Source: CAZAQS01 sp964486825 (GTDB taxonomy: Bacteria; Chloroflexota; Anaerolineae; Anaerolineales; UBA4823). Taken from it: DNA of 21,128 nucleotides. The translations under genes were made by a program, and so were the position numbers. The stretch is from assembly GCA_964486825.1 (NCBI GenBank), contig CAZAQS010000060.1, positions 1 to 21,128 of the forward strand, written 5' to 3'. The notes beneath the pieces are model-generated. The model had not been told where the DNA came from. It did not search any database and saw nothing but the letters and a program-made list of their open reading frames with translations. Below are positions 17,145 to 21,128 of this stretch, piece after piece; within the stretch, counting starts at the first letter, position 1; each line of letters opens with the position of its first letter.

Positions 17145-20100
17145 ATGGAAGTAGGCCTCGTTCGATCTGTAGATATTGACCGCGAAATGCAGCAAGCATA
17201 CCTCGATTACGCGATGAGTGTGATCGTGGCGCGCGCCCTGCCGGATGCTCGAGACGGCCTCAAGCCGGTCCACCGGCGTATCCTTTATGCCATGTACGAT
17301 ATGGGTATGAGAACAGATTCTACATTTAAAAAATCTGCTCGTATCGTTGGCGAGGTTTTGGGTAAATACCATCCCCATGGTGACATGGCAGTCTACGATG
17401 CCATGGCGCGTATGGCGCAGCCTTTTTCATTGCGCTATATGCTCGTGGATGGGCAGGGAAATTTTGGAAGCGTGGATGGCGACCCACCGGCAGCTATGCG
17501 GTACACAGAAGCCCGATTAGCGGCTCCGGCCATGAATATGCTGGCCGATATCCAGAAGAATACGGTAGATTATTCGGATAACTTTGACGGTAGTCTGACT
17601 GAGCCTGTTGTGCTACCCGCAGCTCTCCCTAATCTACTGGTTAACGGAGCTACGGGGATCGCGGTTGGCANNNNNNNNNNGGGTATGTCCACCAGCATCC
17701 CTCCCCACAATCTGGGAGAGGTCGTCGACGCTCTGAACTATATGCTGGACCGTTGGGAGGGCCTGGATGACATAAACGTCGAAGATCTGATGCAATTCAT
17801 CAAGGGACCGGATTTCCCCACCGGAGGCATCATCGTGCAGACGGCTGAGGAAGAAGGGATGACCAGCGCTTACGGGTCAGGGAGGGGCAGGGTGACGGTG
17901 CAAGCGCGCGCTCATATCGAAGAAATGGAACGCGGCCGCACTCGCATCATTGTCACTGAGTTGCCCTATATGACCAATAAATCCAGCCTCATAGAGAGGA
18001 TTGCCGAGCTGGCCCGGGAGGAGCGCCTGGAAGGGATCGCCGACCTGCGAGACGAGTCAGACCGTCAGGGATTGAGAGTGGTGATCGAGCTCAACAAAAC
18101 GGCCAATCCACAGAAGGTCCTGCAGGACCTCTTCAGCAAGACTTCCATGCGCAGTACTTTTGGGATTATCATGCTGGCCCTGGTGGATGGCGAACCGCGT
18201 ATGCTCAGCCTGAAACAAGCTTTGCGGGTCTACCTGGATCACCGTATGGTTGTGGTCCGCCGGCGCAGCCAGTACGAACTGGAAAAAGCGCGGGCGCGAG
18301 CGCATATCCTGGAAGGGTTGCGGGTCGCCTTGAAGAACCTGGACGAAGTAATCGCCTTGATCCGCAAGGCTGCCGATGTGGATGTGGCACGTACGCGCTT
18401 GATGAAGCGCTTCCGCCTGACGGAGATCCAGGCGCAGGCTATTTTGGATATGGCTTTACGACGTCTGGCAGCTCTGGAGCGTAAAAAGATCGAAGACGAG
18501 TATAAAGAGGTAACGGCTTTGATCAAAGAGCTGGAAAGCCTTCTCCGTTCCCCTAAAAAGATGCGCCAGGTAGTCTCCGCCGAACTGTTAGCCGTTAAGG
18601 AGGCTTATGCGGACAGGAGGAGGACACAAATCGTCTACTTAAAAGCGGGGGACGCGGGGAGCATTGCACACCTGATGGGGGATATCACCCCGCAGAAAAA
18701 AGTCTGGCTATCCGTGACCCGAGAGGGATTGGTCTCTCGTAGCCTCGATGAAAACCTTCCCCGAAGCTCCGGACGTGAGATCCCATTCTGGCTGGTTTCT
18801 GCCGGCACTCGCGATACCCTATACCTGGTGAACGAGAAAGGGGAGACGGCTGCTCTACCCGTGCATTCCGTGCCAGAAGCGAATTCCGCCTCTCAAGGAG
18901 TTGCTTTCCATAAAATCTCTGTCTTGCGAGATACGGACCGGCTGGCGGCTGTCTTCGTTTTACCCAAGCGGGAGGAGCGCCCAGAGGATTGGTTCGTCGT
19001 GACTGCCACCCAACAGGGAATGGTGAAGAAAACTCCGGTAAGTGATGTGCCTGGCCCGTCGTCACGTGTTTTTCCACTGGTAAAGGTAAACCCGGACGAC
19101 TGCCTGAAGTGGGTCCGCCTGACCGATGGCAAAGGAGACATCCTTCTGGTGACTTCCAATGGCATGTCCATCCGTTTCAGCCAGGCTGACGTGCGACCGA
19201 TGGGTTTGGCAGCTGCGGGGGTGAGCGGGATTAAGCTCCAGGCCCTCGACGACCTGGCGGGTATGGAGATCCTGCAAGCGGAGAATGATGTTCTGCTGGT
19301 CAACTCGCAGGGCAAAGCCAAGCGGGTCTCGGCAGCCCAGTTTCCAACCCAGGGGCGTTATGGGCAGGGGGTGGCTGCCTGGAAGCAAACTCGCAATACC
19401 CGGGTGGCTGGGATTGCAGTGGGTGGTCCAGCTTCTCGTGCCACCCTGCACCTGGATAAACTTGCGCCGAAAGCAATTCGTTTTGATGAAGCGCCTGCCC
19501 AGACCAGGGTAGCAGCAGGCAAAGGCGTCCTGGACTTGAAGGCTGGCGATTTTGTAGTCGCTCTCACCACTGCCTGGGACATGGCAGGATCCCCAGCAGG
19601 GAAAGATGCCTCACCTGCACCCCGGGCCTCACGTGCTACCCGGAAGGCGGCTGGTGGGTCAAGCCGGCAGGCAAAGGCAAGCGCGCCTGCCAAAAAAGCA
19701 CCCGTGGCAAAGAGTGCCAGGGCAACCAGGACAAAAGCGGGCAGCCAGGCTGCCAGTCCGCCAAAGACGGCTGCAAAGGGGAGCCCTTCGAAACCCGCCT
19801 CTGCTCGCCCAGCGAAAACAGCCGCCCGGTCGACAGGCACACGCAAGACCTCCTCCGACAAAGCCCCGGCGAAACCGGCTCCTTCCGTAGGGTTATCTCC
19901 GAAGGATAAGCCGGCTCGTAAGACAGCTGCCAGTGCAAAGTCGAGCGCAGCTCCGAAATCCAGCCCCGCGCGCAAGTCCCCCAGGGCTCCAAAAGCAACC
20001 AGGACGACCCCAACTGCCAAGAGTACACCCAAAGCTCGCCTGGCAGGGAAAGGCCGGACAGTTTCGATGCCTGCAGCCGTTGAACCGCAAGAGAAGCCGG

Positions 20101-20324
20101 CCCAAACGCGCAAACGCCGGACGCCTGCCACGCCTGATGAGAAACTGCAGGAGGGTCCTCCGAAAACGAGCAAGTCGACAACCAGGTCCAAAACGCCGGA
20201 TGCAGAGAAGACTCCTAAACAACCCAGTCTGTGGGATGGGGCTACGCCACCAGTCGTTGAGAAGCCGCCTGCCAAGCCGAAAGCCTCGCGCCGCCGGTCT
20301 ACTGGCAGTAGCGAGGAAGATTAA
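17145..20324 (+). CDS. gyrA: Type IIA topoisomerase subunit A (GyrA/ParC-like) with long basic C-terminal tail
   Basis: DNA-breaking subunit of gyrase or topoisomerase IV. ATG 17145 is chosen because GGAG ends 6 nt upstream. A TTG at 17133 would add four residues. Counting from that ATG and including four undetermined residues, the product is 1059 residues, against about 800-880 for typical GyrA. The active-site pair is Arg119-Tyr120 (AAMRYTEARL). The quinolone region reads YHPHGDMAVYD, with Met81 at E. coli Ser83 and Asp85 at Asp87. NGATGIAVG is followed by a 10-N gap and then MSTSIPPHN. Six pinwheel-like repeats run from about 517 to 810. No QRRGGKG GyrA box is present: the expected place has LPRSSGREI (about 538-546), and the nearest match is QGRYGQG (736-742). 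Residues 815-1059 are a low-complexity basic tail. It has its own promoter and no gyrB or parE neighbour. Confidence 0.93.
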   Translation: MEVGLVRSVDIDREMQQAYLDYAMSVIVARALPDARDGLKPVHRRILYAMYDMGMRTDSTFKKSARIVGEVLGKYHPHGDMAVYDAMARMAQPFSLRYMLVDGQGNFGSVDGDPPAAMRYTEARLAAPAMNMLADIQKNTVDYSDNFDGSLTEPVVLPAALPNLLVNGATGIAVGXXXXGMSTSIPPHNLGEVVDALNYMLDRWEGLDDINVEDLMQFIKGPDFPTGGIIVQTAEEEGMTSAYGSGRGRVTVQARAHIEEMERGRTRIIVTELPYMTNKSSLIERIAELAREERLEGIADLRDESDRQGLRVVIELNKTANPQKVLQDLFSKTSMRSTFGIIMLALVDGEPRMLSLKQALRVYLDHRMVVVRRRSQYELEKARARAHILEGLRVALKNLDEVIALIRKAADVDVARTRLMKRFRLTEIQAQAILDMALRRLAALERKKIEDEYKEVTALIKELESLLRSPKKMRQVVSAELLAVKEAYADRRRTQIVYLKAGDAGSIAHLMGDITPQKKVWLSVTREGLVSRSLDENLPRSSGREIPFWLVSAGTRDTLYLVNEKGETAALPVHSVPEANSASQGVAFHKISVLRDTDRLAAVFVLPKREERPEDWFVVTATQQGMVKKTPVSDVPGPSSRVFPLVKVNPDDCLKWVRLTDGKGDILLVTSNGMSIRFSQADVRPMGLAAAGVSGIKLQALDDLAGMEILQAENDVLLVNSQGKAKRVSAAQFPTQGRYGQGVAAWKQTRNTRVAGIAVGGPASRATLHLDKLAPKAIRFDEAPAQTRVAAGKGVLDLKAGDFVVALTTAWDMAGSPAGKDASPAPRASRATRKAAGGSSRQAKASAPAKKAPVAKSARATRTKAGSQAASPPKTAAKGSPSKPASARPAKTAARSTGTRKTSSDKAPAKPAPSVGLSPKDKPARKTAASAKSSAAPKSSPARKSPRAPKATRTTPTAKSTPKARLAGKGRTVSMPAAVEPQEKPAQTRKRRTPATPDEKLQEGPPKTSKSTTRSKTPDAEKTPKQPSLWDGATPPVVEKPPAKPKASRRRSTGSSEED
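17671..17680. other. Assembly gap (10 N) inside the gyrA-type gene
   Basis: The N run falls between GIAVG and MSTSIPPHN, which are contiguous in GyrA and ParC proteins. Taken literally it adds five residues (four unknown plus Gly). The flanks GGCA (left) and GGTA (right) could be the same GGN-A bases read in two contigs, so the gap is probably a placeholder over overlapping contig ends. Confidence 0.9.
19587..20321 (+). other. Histone-H1-like low-complexity basic tail of the gyrA-type protein
   Basis: About 245 residues dominated by Ala, Lys, Pro, Ser, Thr and Arg. It has no Phe, Tyr, Ile, His, Asn or Cys and a single Trp. It contains many S/T-P-x-K/R-type units (SPSK, SPKDK, SPARK, SPRAPK, TPTAK, TPKAR), as in eukaryotic H1 tails and some bacterial nucleoid proteins. 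It is continuous in frame with the pinwheel domain and ends acidic (SSEED). A DNA-binding, disordered role is inferred from composition. Confidence 0.85.
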
Positions 20325-20365
20325 AGGCCATAGGCGCCTGCATGGCTCTATTCGATTGAGTCGCC

Positions 20366-20399
20366 CAGCCTGCCTCTGTCGGGGCTGTTAGGCTGTTTT
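20366..20399 (+). terminator. Possible terminator of the gyrA-type gene
   Basis: CAGCCT (20366-20371) and AGGCTG (20390-20395) pair, with an inner GCC/GGC pairing, and TTTTC follows. The hairpin overlaps the stop codon of the convergent minus-strand gene. The stem is interrupted, so this is tentative. Confidence 0.4.
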
Positions 20400-21128
20400 C
20401 GTGAAGTAGGTGTAGTGATAAAGGATCCTATCGCTGGCCACTCCGAAGGTGTCACTGCCATTTTGGACGTTGCCCTTACTGGACGCCGCCGTCCAGGTGA
20501 AATGGCGAGAAGGTCCCTTTCCGGTATAGCCGGTTAATGTAAATCTGGCAGAGGGAAGCACCTGGTTGAATAATGAAGTATACCAGGAAGTGATTGCCTC
20601 AATCCCTTGCACTGTCCGGTTGCTGGTGACGTGGATGGCTTTTGGATGGTAGAGTTTGGCGAACTCGCGCGGGTTGCGAGAATTTAGAGCTGTGATATAG
20701 CGCTCACATATATCGGCTTGGGCTGGTGCCTGGTCCCAGGGAAAGTCACGTACGGCCTCCCACATCCCCGGAAGGGAGATATTATTTCGTGAGTGGGACC
20801 ATTCCCAGAAGTTAACGCCCGCCAAGTTTAAGCTCTGGGCTGTCTTCATAAATTCGACGGCTTCTTCGGCTCGGGAGACCCAACCATGTTCTTTAAATGC
20901 TGCTCCGGTTGGGAAGATGGGGCGAGTAGGCGTCATAGCCTGGAATTCGCTCACACAGCGCTTGAGCTGGTCGGCCGGGTTTCGGGCTTGCATCCAATAC
21001 ACCTGCGGCATGTTGATATCAACATTTTCAAGGAATTCACGCCAGGGAAACTCCGGGTGGTACGAGGGGTAACGGTAGGAGCTGAGGGCGATTGGGAAAT
21101 CTGGGAGGGCTACCCTTAGATGGTTCAT
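20388..21128 (-). CDS. C-terminal part of a TIM-barrel-like protein with NTF2/SnoaL-like domain (5' end cut by window)
   Basis: The minus-strand frame is open to the window edge. The ATG at the last bases is probably internal, since the visible protein begins in the middle of a domain. Visible residues 10-135 contain hydrophobic strand-like blocks, FPIALSSYRYP (11-21), VDINMPQVYW (36-45), RPIFPTGAAF (69-78) and LAGVNFWEWSH (102-112). These look like the later strands of a (beta/alpha)8 glycoside-hydrolase-type barrel with aromatic and acidic residues at strand ends. Residues 136-246 resemble an NTF2/SnoaL-like fold (YITALNSRN, LYHPKAIHV, IRYHYTYF-like ending ILYHYTYFT). I cannot assign a substrate. 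A peptidoglycan- or glycan-active enzyme is a guess from the barrel. It converges on the gyrA-type gene with a 63-bp gap. Confidence 0.8.
   Translation of the reverse strand: MNHLRVALPDFPIALSSYRYPSYHPEFPWREFLENVDINMPQVYWMQARNPADQLKRCVSEFQAMTPTRPIFPTGAAFKEHGWVSRAEEAVEFMKTAQSLNLAGVNFWEWSHSRNNISLPGMWEAVRDFPWDQAPAQADICERYITALNSRNPREFAKLYHPKAIHVTSNRTVQGIEAITSWYTSLFNQVLPSARFTLTGYTGKGPSRHFTWTAASSKGNVQNGSDTFGVASDRILYHYTYFTKTA

Noticed and set aside
19358..20275. 305-residue open frame on the minus strand opposite the basic tail
   Set aside because: It is the shadow of a G/C-rich Lys/Ala/Pro-coding region. The product is low-complexity, and the plus-strand frame is continuous with a known enzyme.
20327..20347. 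Small inverted repeat GCCAT...ATGGC between the convergent genes
   Set aside because: It has a bulge, a very short loop and no T-tract on either strand, so I do not call it a terminator.

Overview
The window looks like a chromosomal scaffold piece from a member of the Chloroflexota, most likely Anaerolineae or a relative. This rests on gene content rather than a phylogeny. It carries two tandem multi-membrane proteins with the YYYxG signature (the 'Chlor_Arch_YYY'/DUF2298 family, known mainly from Chloroflexi and Archaea). Next to them is a GT-C-like membrane protein resembling the family that usually accompanies them. Bacterial rpoC and gyrA-type genes follow. Two runs of exactly 10 N show that the sequence is scaffolded.

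Region 1 (1-8962, + strand) reads as one tightly packed transcription unit. It holds a 5'-truncated YYY protein, a second YYY protein coupled to it by an ATGA overlap, the GT-C-like protein, cytidylate kinase (cmk) and two PlsC-family acyltransferases. The first three are probably envelope proteins of unknown reaction. The last three supply CMP/dCMP phosphorylation and acyl-glycerophosphate acylation, so the theme is envelope and lipid precursor supply.

Region 2 (8963-12374) is a large membrane sensor histidine kinase with its own extended -10 promoter and no response regulator in view.

Region 3 (12375-16971) is rpoC. It is preceded by an 11-bp tandem direct repeat, a perfect TTGACA-N16-TATAAT promoter, a leader with competing hairpins, and a 10-N gap. 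No rpoB is visible upstream. A terminator with a GCAA tetraloop follows rpoC.

Region 4 (17041-20324) is a GyrA/ParC-type topoisomerase subunit with its own promoter. It lacks a canonical GyrA box, has Met at the quinolone-determining Ser83 position, and ends in a roughly 245-residue histone-H1-like Lys/Ala/Pro/Ser/Arg-rich tail holding one possible clamp-binding motif. The tail is the most unusual thing here.

Region 5 (20388-21128, - strand) is the C-terminal part of a convergent gene, with the end of a TIM-barrel-like domain followed by an NTF2/SnoaL-like domain. I saw no CRISPR array, tRNA, rRNA, insertion sequence or prophage gene.
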